Below the pieces are notes generated by a model. It ran no database searches. It was not told the DNA's origin and saw only the letters and a list, made by a program, of their open reading frames with translations. A stretch of 64,000 nucleotides of DNA from Saccharomycopsis fibuligera x Saccharomycopsis cf. fibuligera (taxonomy: Eukaryota > Ascomycota > Saccharomycetes > Ascoideales > Saccharomycopsidaceae): assembly GCA_001936135.1 (NCBI GenBank), contig CP012809.1, positions 979,501 through 1,043,500 of the forward strand. The letters are read 5' to 3'. Below, piece after piece: positions 12,001-20,400 of this stretch. The translations under genes and the position numbers were made by a program. The first letter of the stretch is position 1; the number at the start of each line of letters is the position of its first letter.

Positions 12001-13394
12001 GCACACAGTTCACACACTTGCACATTCATATCTTCTGTAATATCACCGCACAAACCAAACTGTTTGTTAATCGCACGGAACACACCAAAGCTAGGATGGC
12101 CCAATCTTTGATGCCACAAATCTTTTCTATCAACCGCAATGCCAGGGGCAGCTTTGTAAGCAAAGTGCTTGTCACTTGGAGAGCCCACTCTGTACAAGCC
12201 ATGTGAGAGCCTGTCTTTGATACCCACAATATCCATCGAGGGGTACAACTTGATGCATTCATCTTCAAACAATAGTTTTGCTCCATTACCAGTTGCCTTT
12301 GAAATTGATAGTAAATTAGCGGTAGCCTCGGGTGCATATAGAGCATTTAACAAGCTGACATCCTCACCGGTTGGTAGCTTGATAGATGCGGTGCCGCACC
12401 CAACGATCTTCAAACTGTTGCCACCAATACCATTAATCTCGCCGCTGTAGTCATGTAACTCAGTAAACAAGTCTCTGTCACAAATAATGTGGCTGGAAGC
12501 ACCACTATCGAAGAACAAATCAGATCTCTTTGACTCGTGCCCTAAATATGCAAACCACGCACTACCAGTCAGTTTTCCATTTTTCTTTGGCTTTCGAATT
12601 TTCTCATTAAATTCATCCTTTGGCTGTTGACGACAGTCCCTTGCATAATGACCTATCTTGCCACAGTTGTAGCATTGACCATTATTGGCCTTTCTAGTGA
12701 CAAGAGCAGTTTCAGTAGTAGTAACGGTAGACTTTGGGTCTTCCTTAATCAATTCTCTCGCGAGATCCATCGCGGATTCAACATCAAAGGTTTCCATGGA
12801 ATTATGAGATGCTTGGTATGTTGTAATGATCTCCTTCACAGCAGCTTCACCGTAGCCGGCGCGTTTGAGCTCAGCAAGAAATAAGCAAGTAAGAAACAGA
12901 TCAGCAGTAACATTCTTGATAACCGAGACATTCAATGCATCGACGCTCGAGATCAACAGGTTGAGGTTAGAGCCATTCGACTTCCACTTGTGGTCAAAGA
13001 AGTCAGATAGCATACCAACAGCATTAAACACAGACATTGTACCATAGGAGGCTTTCAAATAGATAAACAAATCACGACCAGAACCATCATAACTGGATGC
13101 TTTTCTGAGAGCAGCACCAGTAACACCATTAACAATCATCAATGTCAAGATATCATCCAAAGCCATTTGTAGTCTGGCTCTCGAGTCGTCCGAGCTTTCA
13201 TCAGTAGCGCCGATATCATTGTCGACAAGGTACTTGTACAAGCCAAGCCCTCTCATTTTCAATTTGATTGATACTAAGGAGAACCAATCGTGAAAGTTCT
13301 CCGAACCTTTCAATTTTTCATCTGAACTGAAGTTGGCTAGAGCACCTGGGGAACTCATAACCTGTTGTAGTTTGATAAACCTATCACTTGACAT
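9006..13394 (-). CDS. copia copy C: intact Gag-Pol polyprotein
   Basis: Uninterrupted polyprotein of 1462 residues from the ATG at 13394, inside LTR L5, to a stop inside L4. Order: Gag; CCHC zinc knuckle (CYNCGKIGHYARDC, about 241-254); aspartic protease (FFDSGASS, about 295); HHCC and DD35E integrase; RT with YVDDLL (about 1126); RNase H. Gag and Pol are one ORF with no frameshift, as in Drosophila copia and yeast Ty5. The primer site GGTTATGAGTTCCCC (minus strand of 13348-13362) directly follows the LTR. It differs from copy F by a few residues (VGMLSD against VGTLSD, SGIKLS against SGLKLS). Its 3' LTR is shorter than its 5' LTR, so one LTR changed after insertion. Likely competent for protein synthesis. 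Confidence 0.93.
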   Translation of the reverse strand: MSSDRFIKLQQVMSSPGALANFSSDEKLKGSENFHDWFSLVSIKLKMRGLGLYKYLVDNDIGATDESSDDSRARLQMALDDILTLMIVNGVTGAALRKASSYDGSGRDLFIYLKASYGTMSVFNAVGMLSDFFDHKWKSNGSNLNLLISSVDALNVSVIKNVTADLFLTCLFLAELKRAGYGEAAVKEIITTYQASHNSMETFDVESAMDLARELIKEDPKSTVTTTETALVTRKANNGQCYNCGKIGHYARDCRQQPKDEFNEKIRKPKKNGKLTGSAWFAYLGHESKRSDLFFDSGASSHIICDRDLFTELHDYSGEINGIGGNSLKIVGCGTASIKLPTGEDVSLLNALYAPEATANLLSISKATGNGAKLLFEDECIKLYPSMDIVGIKDRLSHGLYRVGSPSDKHFAYKAAPGIAVDRKDLWHQRLGHPSFGVFRAINKQFGLCGDITEDMNVQVCELCALGKAVTRKPKHGWSKPQQPLQLLHMDVCGPFNYGSVDGSLYFLTIVDAYTRFTHIKCLKRKSDCTDAIIDFVKYSETNFKSQGRNYVCGAIRTDNGGEFVNNKLHAFMKERGIRHELTVPHHSYQNGVAERMHRTIQEKARTLMLHSAAPVQFWPEAVATAAYLINRSPTRVLGNDIPFTKWYDMEPLLDHLRTFGCIGYCVVPAALRHGKLSATSKKCAMMGYDRDHKAYRMYDSDAGQIVVSAQVTFDEQHSFFKWATPAPMADNVSTTTYGSVAAPGISPVTAVQDEDLIPADVTAADTAGTGEDESTAEDDTDVHVDNSDDDVPSDTDKDGFLPVQVKRKRPRPKTHVAPKTLITRNPFDVLEEVHDEYEASSSSSDSERELPKPETKVRKVATGDIIPFVPHGSTGESAVVPLLTPKIEPTVEEVDDDEDTSESELSDSQRLLGYEANLAATCYMAGSAVTENVPMSYKSAMQTDERDQWKEACEKEIEAHKDNSTYELVTLPEGRKPITCKWVFTIKDGGLHKARLVARGFSQLKGIDYNETFAPVVRYESIRIMLAVAALKGLQVHQMDVKTAFLNGELEEELYMTQPEGYVAKGNEDKVLRLKKSLYGLKQAPLVWNDKINGVLAKLGFRRNQAEYCLYTRKSGKSFVMVALYVDDLLIAGSTKEAIDIVKTELMNEFKMKDLGATKKFLGMNIEQTESGIKLSLRDYIQSLLSEFGMQDCHSEPTPAVVGQDLTSADTGSKDCDATRYRSIIGKLLFAANTVRADISYVVGVLSRYLKEPKEVHIRAAKRVLRYLKGTADVGLFYQSHNQTTRLQGYCDADWANDKATRKSTTGFVFKYAGGAITWRSKKQPTVALSTAEAEYMALCEGAKEGLWLRQLFNEFGIAIESVKMYDDNQSCIEIAKHPSSHHRTKHIDIRLNFIRDHIAKGRIQLEYLSTGVMVADIFTKAIPADQFQLLRGYCGMRDFELRESVESNNSKIDPVASRKF

Positions 13395-13916
13395 AACGTT
13401 ATATCCTGAAAATGAATCACAAAACACTTGTTGTTATTAACTATATCCTATATATGAAAAACATCAATCAGTCACAAAGATGGAGGAGACGCCCCTTATT
13501 TATAGTCAGTAAGGGTGGCTGTGCCGGGACTGATGCATGACTAGTGTGGCCACATAGAATCTTCTAGAATATTCCGGAACTGCACGGATATGCACGGAAC
13601 TGCACGGAAATGTATGGAACATCATGGAACTTCTTGGAACATCATGGAACATCATGGAACTTCATGGAACACTATGGAACTTCATGGAACATTATGGAAC
13701 TTCATGGAACATTATGGAACTTGATGGAAGATTCTAGAGCTTTCTCGTATATGTCTCGTATATTATGCAACCTTCTAGAATGTTCTCGAACAATCTCGTA
13801 TTTTCTCGTATATCGTGGAACATTCTAGAACAACATCGAATCCTCTGGAAACTCATGGAATATTCTAGAACTTTCTAGAAGCAACTGGATCTATCTTTGA
13901 ATTATTACTCTCAACA
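13363..13916 (-). repeat. LTR L5 (5' LTR of copy C, 3' end of copy E)
   Basis: It is 554 bp with the TATA box at 13496-13504 (TATAAATAA on the minus strand) and a long in-register 10-bp GAA/TTC array. Its far end joins directly to a gag fragment of copy E. Confidence 0.93.
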
Positions 13917-14175
13917 TCATCAATGTCAAGATATCATCCAAAGCCATTTGTAGTCTGGCTCTCGAGTCGTCCGAGCTTTCATCAGTAGCGCCGATATCAT
14001 TGTCGACAAGGTACTTGTACAAGCCAAGCCCTCTCATTTTCAATTTGATTGATACTAAGGAGAACCAATCGTGAAAGTTCTCCGAACCTTTCAATTTTTC
14101 ATCTGAACTGAAGTTGGCTAGAGCACCTGGGGAACTCATAACCTGTTGTAGTTTGATAAACCTATCACTTGACAT
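13891..14175 (-). pseudogene. copia copy E: gag 5' scrap between two LTRs
   Basis: Only the first hundred or so codons of Gag remain (internal DNA 13917-14143). Everything between mid-gag and the 3' LTR is lost, and LTR L5 joins internal gag sequence at its exact terminus, with possible AACA microhomology. The ORF stops soon after entering the LTR. No function is expected. Confidence 0.9.
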
Positions 14176-14707
14176 AACGTTATATCCTGAAAATGAATCA
14201 CAAAACACTTGTTGTTATTAACTATATCCTATATATGAAAAACATCAATCAGTCACAAAGATGGAGGAGACGCCCCTTATTTATAGTCAGTCAGGGTGGC
14301 TGTGCCGGGACTGATGCATGACTAGTGTGGCCACATAGAATCTTCTAGAATATTCCGGAACTGCACGGATATGCACGGAACTGCACGGAAATGTATGGAA
14401 CATCATGGAACTTCTTGGAACATCATGGAACTTCATGGAACACTATGGAACTTCATGGAACACTATGGAACTTCATGGAACATTATGGAACTTCATGGAA
14501 CATTATGGAACTTGATGGAAGATTCTAGAGCTTTCTCGTATATGTCTCGTATATTATGCAACCTTCTAGAATGTTCTCGAACAATCTCGTATTTTCTCGT
14601 ATATCGTGGAACATTCTAGAACAACATCGAATCCTCTGGAAACTCATGGAATATTCTAGAACTTTCTAGAAGCAACTGGATCTATCTTTGAATTATTACT
14701 CTCAACA
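14144..14707 (-). repeat. LTR L6 (5' LTR of E, 3' LTR of D)
   Basis: It is 564 bp, exactly ten bases longer than L5 and L7. The difference lies in the 10-bp TTC array. Confidence 0.93.
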
Positions 14708-16954
14708 CTCTCTCTTAATTCAAAGTCTCGCATCCCACAATAACCACGTAGTAGTTGGAACTGGTCGGCCGGTATGGCTTTGGTAAAGATATCGGCAACC
14801 ATGACTCCAGTTGATAAGTACTCTAACTGAATTCGGCCCTTGGCAATATGGTCCCTGATGAAATTCAACCTGATGTCAATGTGCTTCGTTCTGTGATGGG
14901 AGCTAGGGTGTTTGGCTATTTCAATGCAGCTCTGGTTGTCGTCGTACATCTTGACAGACTCAATTGCAATGCCAAACTCGTTGAACAACTGCCTTAGCCA
15001 TAAGCCTTCTTTGGCACCCTCACACAATGCCATATACTCTGCTTCAGCAGTAGACAATGCAACCGTTGGCTGCTTCTTCGATCTCCAAGTTATTGCACCA
15101 CCAGCATATTTGAACACAAAACCGGTGGTGGACTTCCTCGTAGCCTTGTCGTTTGCCCAGTCTGCATCACAGTAGCCCTGTAAGCGAGTTGTCTGGTTGT
15201 GGCTTTGATAAAATAAACCAACATCTGCTGTGCCTTTCAAGTATCTTAGTACTCGTTTCGCAGCACGAATGTGGACCTCCTTGGGCTCTTTGAGGTATCT
15301 CGACAATACACCAACAACGTAGCTTATGTCTGCTCTGACCGTATTAGCAGCAAACAAGAGCTTTCCAATAATGGATCTGTACCTAGTAGCATCACAGTCT
15401 TTACTGCCTGTGTCCGCGCTCGTCAAGTCCTGTCCGACAACTGCTGGTGTGGGTTCACTGTGACAGTCTTGCATTCCAAACTCGCTAAGCAACGACTGAA
15501 TGTAGTCTCGAAGACTCAACTTGAGCCCACTCTCTGTCTGCTCAATGTTCATGCCTAGGAACTTCTTTGTAGCACCCAAGTCTTTCATTTTAAACTCATT
15601 CATTAGCTCTGTTTTCACAATGTCTATTGCTTCCTTGGTGCTACCAGCAATAAGCAAATCATCCACATATAGCGCAACCATCACAAAGGACTTTCCACTT
15701 TTGCGAGTGTATAGGCAATATTCAGCTTGATTCCGTCTGAAGCCTAGCTTTGCCAAGACGCCGTTGATCTTGTCATTCCACACAAGAGGAGCCTGTTTCA
15801 AACCATACAAGCTCTTCTTCAATCTGAGCACTTTATCTTCATTGCCCTTTGCAACATAGCCTTCTGGTTGTGTCATGTATAATTCTTCCTCAAGCTCACC
15901 ATTCAAGAACGCAGTCTTCACATCCATCTGATGAACCTGTAATCCTTTCAGAGCAGCGACAGCCAACATAATTCGGATGGACTCGTAACGAACAACGGGA
16001 GCAAACGTTTCATTGTAGTCGATACCTTTCAATTGCGAGAACCCACGAGCAACTAATCTTGCCTTGTGTAAGCCACCATCCTTGATTGTGAACACCCACT
16101 TGCAGGTGATTGGCTTTCGCCCTTCCGGCAAAGTCACCAACTCATAGGTGCTATTGTCTTTGTGTGCTTCGATTTCTTTTTCACACGCTTCCTTCCACTG
16201 ATCCCGTTCGTCGGTCTGCATTGCACTTTTGTAACTCATTGGCACATTCTCGGTGACTGCACTGCCAGCCATGTAACAAGTAGCAGCAAGGTTTGCTTCG
16301 TAGCCCAATAGCCTCTGCGAGTCACTCAGTTCTGATTCACTAGTATCTTCATCATCGTCGACCTCCTCAACAGTTGGTTCAATCTTTGGAGTGAGCAATG
16401 GAACCACGGCGCTTTCGCCAGTGGACCCATGCGGAACAAACGGGATAATGTCGCCGGTGGCAACTTTTCTAACTTTTGTCTCTGGTTTAGGCAATTCCCT
16501 CTCTGAATCGGAACTGGAGGACGAGGCTTCATATTCATCGTGGACCTCTTCAAGAACGTCGAACGGGTTTCTGGTTATTAAAGTCTTTGGAGCAACATGA
16601 GTTTTTGGTCTGGGTCTCTTCCGTTTCACTTGTACCGGCAGGAAGCCATCTTTGTCAGTATCCGAGGGGACATCATCGTCACTATTGTCAACGTGTACGT
16701 CAGTGTCGTCTTCAGCAGTGCTTTCATCTTCGCCAGTGCCAGCAGTATCAGCGGCTGTCACATCGGCTGGGATAAGGTCCTCATCCTGTACAGCAGTAAC
16801 CGGTGAAATGCCTGGCGCAGCGACAGACCCGTAGGTGGTAGTAGACACATTGTCAGCCATAGGCGCAGGGGTAGCCCACTTGAAAAACGAATGTTGTTCA
16901 TCAAACGTTACTTGTGCCGAGACAACTATCTGCCCGGCATCAGAATCATACATC
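14656..16954 (-). pseudogene. copia copy D, C-terminal part (split by copy F)
   Basis: This is the RT-RNase H half of a Gag-Pol ORF, from the codon after KAYRM to the stop in L6. The rest is at 22408-24502. No frameshift is seen; the only lesion is the insertion of copy F at about codon 697. The residues specific to copy F (SGLKLS, HNQTTR) are also here, so D and F are close relatives. Confidence 0.92.
16950..16954. repeat. 5-bp target-site duplication ACATC (left)
   Basis: ACATC precedes the LTR start at 16955 and recurs at 22408-22412 directly after the LTR end. Removing copy F and one ACATC restores the uninterrupted reading seen in copies B and C (CATACATCCTGTATG). Confidence 0.95.
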
Positions 16955-16990
16955 TGTTGAGAGTAATAATTCAAAGATAGATCCAGTTGC

Positions 16991-17334
16991 TTCTAGAAAG
17001 TTCTAGAATATTCCATGAGTTTCCAGAGGATTCGATGTTGTTCTAGAATGTTCCACGATATACGAGAAAATACGAGATTGTTCGAGAACATTCTAGAAGG
17101 TTGCATAATATACGAGACATATACGAGAAAGCTCTAGAATCTTCCATCAAGTTCCATAATGTTCCATGAAGTTCCATAATGTTCCATGAAGTTCCATAGT
17201 GTTCCATGAAGTTCCATAGTGTTCCATGAAGTTCCATGATGTTCCATGATGTTCCAAGAAGTTCCATGATGTTCCATACATTTCCGTGCAGTTCCGTGCA
17301 TATCCGTGCAGTTCCGGAATATTCTAGAAGATTC
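16991..17334 (+). promoter_or_regulatory. heat-shock-element array in LTR U3 (about 28 TTC in 10-bp register)
   Basis: Read directly, TTC occurs every 10 bp at 16991-17051 and 17081-17091, then, one base out of phase, at every tenth base from 17142 to 17332 with one exception (17302). Where GAA sits at +5 the result is a perfect nTTCnnGAAn heat-shock element: five units at 16991-17013, three at 17041-17053, four at 17081-17098, five at 17312-17334. The central units (GTTCCATGAA, GTTCCATAAT) are direct repeats of the step type (TTC, seven bases, TTC), which yeast Hsf1 is known to bind. The block ends about 50 bp upstream of the TATA box, where a yeast UAS would lie. Hsf1 binding itself is inferred. 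Confidence 0.8.
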
Positions 17335-17386
17335 TATGTGGCCACACTAGTCATGCATCAGTCCCGGCACAGCCACCCTGACTGAC

Positions 17387-17395
17387 TATAAATAA
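17387..17395 (+). promoter_or_regulatory. LTR TATA box
   Basis: TATAAATAA followed by GGGG, conserved in every LTR copy here. It lies between the TTC array and the Gag ATG at 17497, which gives an RNA leader of at most about 80 bases. Confidence 0.8.
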
Positions 17396-17496
17396 GGGGC
17401 GTCTCCTCCATCTTTGTGACTGATTGATGTTTTTCATATATAGGATATAGTTAATAACAACAAGTGTTTTGTGATTCATTTTCAGGATATAACGTT

Positions 17497-20400
17497 ATGT
17501 CAAGTGATAGGTTTATCAAACTACAACAGGTTATGAGTTCCCCAGGTGCTCTAGCCAACTTCAGTTCAGATGAAAAATTGAAAGGTTCGGAGAACTTTCA
17601 CGATTGGTTCTCCTTAGTATCAATCAAATTGAAAATGAGAGGGCTTGGTTTGTACAAGTACCTTGTCGACAATGATATCGGCGCTACTGATGAAAGCTCG
17701 GACGACTCGAGAGCCAGACTACAAATGGCTTTGGATGATATCTTGACATTGATGATTGTTAATGGTGTTACTGGTGCTGCTCTCAGAAAAGCATCCAGTT
17801 ATGATGGTTCTGGTCGTGATTTGTTTATCTATTTGAAAGCCTCCTATGGTACAATGTCTGTGTTTAATGCTGTTGGTACGCTATCTGACTTCTTTGACCA
17901 CAAGTGGAAGTCGAATGGCTCTAACCTCAACCTGTTGATCTCGAGCGTCGATGCATTGAATGTCTCGGTTATCAAGAATGTTACTGCTGATCTGTTTCTT
18001 ACTTGCTTATTTCTTGCTGAGCTCAAACGCGCCGGCTACGGTGAAGCTGCTGTGAAGGAGATCATTACAACATACCAAGCATCTCATAATTCCATGGAAA
18101 CCTTTGATGTTGAATCCGCGATGGATCTCGCGAGAGAATTGATTAAGGAAGACCCAAAGTCTACCGTTACTACTACTGAAACTGCTCTTGTCACTAGAAA
18201 GGCCAATAATGGTCAATGCTACAACTGTGGCAAGATAGGTCATTATGCAAGGGACTGTCGTCAACAGCCAAAGGATGAATTTAATGAGAAAATTCGAAAG
18301 CCAAAGAAAAATGGAAAACTGACTGGTAGTGCGTGGTTTGCATATTTAGGGCACGAGTCAAAGAGATCTGATTTGTTCTTCGATAGTGGTGCTTCCAGCC
18401 ACATTATTTGTGACAGAGACTTGTTTACTGAGTTACATGACTACAGCGGCGAGATTAATGGTATTGGTGGCAACAGTTTGAAGATCGTTGGGTGCGGCAC
18501 CGCATCTATCAAGCTACCAACCGGTGAGGATGTCAGCTTGTTAAATGCTCTATATGCACCCGAGGCTACCGCTAATTTACTATCAATTTCAAAGGCAACT
18601 GGTAATGGAGCAAAACTATTGTTTGAAGATGAATGCATCAAGTTGTACCCCTCGATGGATATTGTGGGTATCAAAGACAGGCTCTCACATGGCTTGTACA
18701 GAGTGGGCTCTCCAAGTGACAAGCACTTTGCTTACAAAGCTGCCCCTGGCATTGCGGTTGATAGAAAAGATTTGTGGCATCAAAGATTGGGCCATCCTAG
18801 CTTTGGTGTGTTCCGTGCGATTAACAAACAGTTTGGTTTGTGCGGTGATATTACAGAAGATATCAATGTGCAAGTGTGTGAACTGTGTGCATTAGGCAAG
18901 GCGGTTACAAGAAAACCAAAGCATGGATGGTCAAAGCCACAACAGCCATTGCAGCTACTTCATATGGATGTGTGCGGGCCATTCAACTATGGATCGGTTG
19001 ATGGCTCTCTCTACTTTCTTACAATCGTTGATGCCTATACTCGTTTCACCCATATCAAGTGCTTGAAAAGGAAATCAGACTGCACTGATGCGATTATTGA
19101 TTTTGTGAAATACAGTGAGACCAATTTCAAGAGTCAAGGCAGAAACTACGTGTGTGGAGCTATCAGAACTGATAACGGCGGGGAGTTTGTGAACAACAAG
19201 TTGCACGCGTTCATGAAGGAGCGTGGAATTCGCCATGAGCTAACTGTCCCGCATCATTCCTATCAGAATGGTGTTGCTGAGAGGATGCATCGCACCATTC
19301 AGGAGAAGGCGCGAACTCTCATGTTGCACTCTGCTGCGCCGGTTCAGTTCTGGCCCGAAGCTGTTGCAACTGCTGCGTACTTGATCAATCGCAGCCCAAC
19401 AAGAGTGCTTGGCAATGATATACCGTTCACCAAGTGGTACGACATGGAACCACTGCTTGATCATTTGAGAACCTTTGGATGCATTGGATATTGTGTTGTG
19501 CCAGCTGCATTGAGACATGGCAAGCTAAGTGCAACTTCGAAGAAGTGTGCCATGATGGGCTACGACAGAGATCACAAAGCATACAGGATGTATGATTCTG
19601 ATGCCGGGCAGATAGTTGTCTCGGCACAAGTAACGTTTGATGAACAACATTCGTTTTTCAAGTGGGCTACCCCTGCGCCTATGGCTGACAATGTGTCTAC
19701 TACCACCTACGGGTCTGTCGCTGCGCCAGGCATTTCACCGGTTACTGCTGTACAGGATGAGGACCTTATCCCAGCCGATGTGACAGCCGCTGATACTGCT
19801 GGCACTGGCGAAGATGAAAGCACTGCTGAAGACGACACTGACGTACACGTTGACAATAGTGACGATGATGTCCCCTCGGATACTGACAAAGATGGCTTCC
19901 TGCCGGTACAAGTGAAACGGAAGAGACCCAGACCAAAAACTCATGTTGCTCCAAAGACTTCAATAACCAGAAACCCGTTCGACGTTCTTGAAGAGGTCCA
20001 CGATGAATATGAAGCCTCGTCCTCCAGTTCCGATTCAGAGAGGGAATTGCCTAAACCAGAGACAAAAGTTAGAAAAGTTGCCACCGGCGACATTATCCCG
20101 TTTGTTCCGCATGGGTCCACTGGCGAAAGCGCCGTGGTTCCATTGCTCACTCCAAAGATTGAACCAACTGTTGAGGAGGTCGACGATGATGAAGATACTA
20201 GTGAATCAGAACTGAGTGACTCGCAGAGGCTATTGGGCTACGAAGCAAACCTTGCTGCTACTTGTTACATGGCTGGCAGTGCAGTCACCGAGAATGTGCC
20301 AATGAGTTACAAAAGTGCAATGCAGACCGACGAACGGGATCAGTGGAAGGAAGCGTGTGAAAAAGAAATCGAAGCACACAAAGACAATAGCACCTATGAG

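Larger units (their letters stand above)
16955..17528 (+). repeat. 5' LTR of copy F
   Basis: It starts TGTTGAGAG, ends CTACAACA (TGTTG/CAACA inverted ends) and is 574 bp. Its first 51 bases encode the last Pol codons when read in the 3' LTR, and its last 32 bases contain the Gag start. U3 holds the heat-shock-like array and TATA box. Confidence 0.95.

Noticed and set aside
16991-17334. CRISPR-like array
   Set aside because: Units are 10 bp with no spacers and lie inside a eukaryotic LTR.
17396-17400. STRE (AGGGG) next to the LTR TATA box
   Set aside because: A single 5-base match downstream of TATA is expected by chance; the heat-shock array is far stronger.
17464-17496. Upstream GTG start for copia Gag
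   Set aside because: Nuclear yeast genes start at ATG; the in-frame ATG at 17497 follows eleven codons later.
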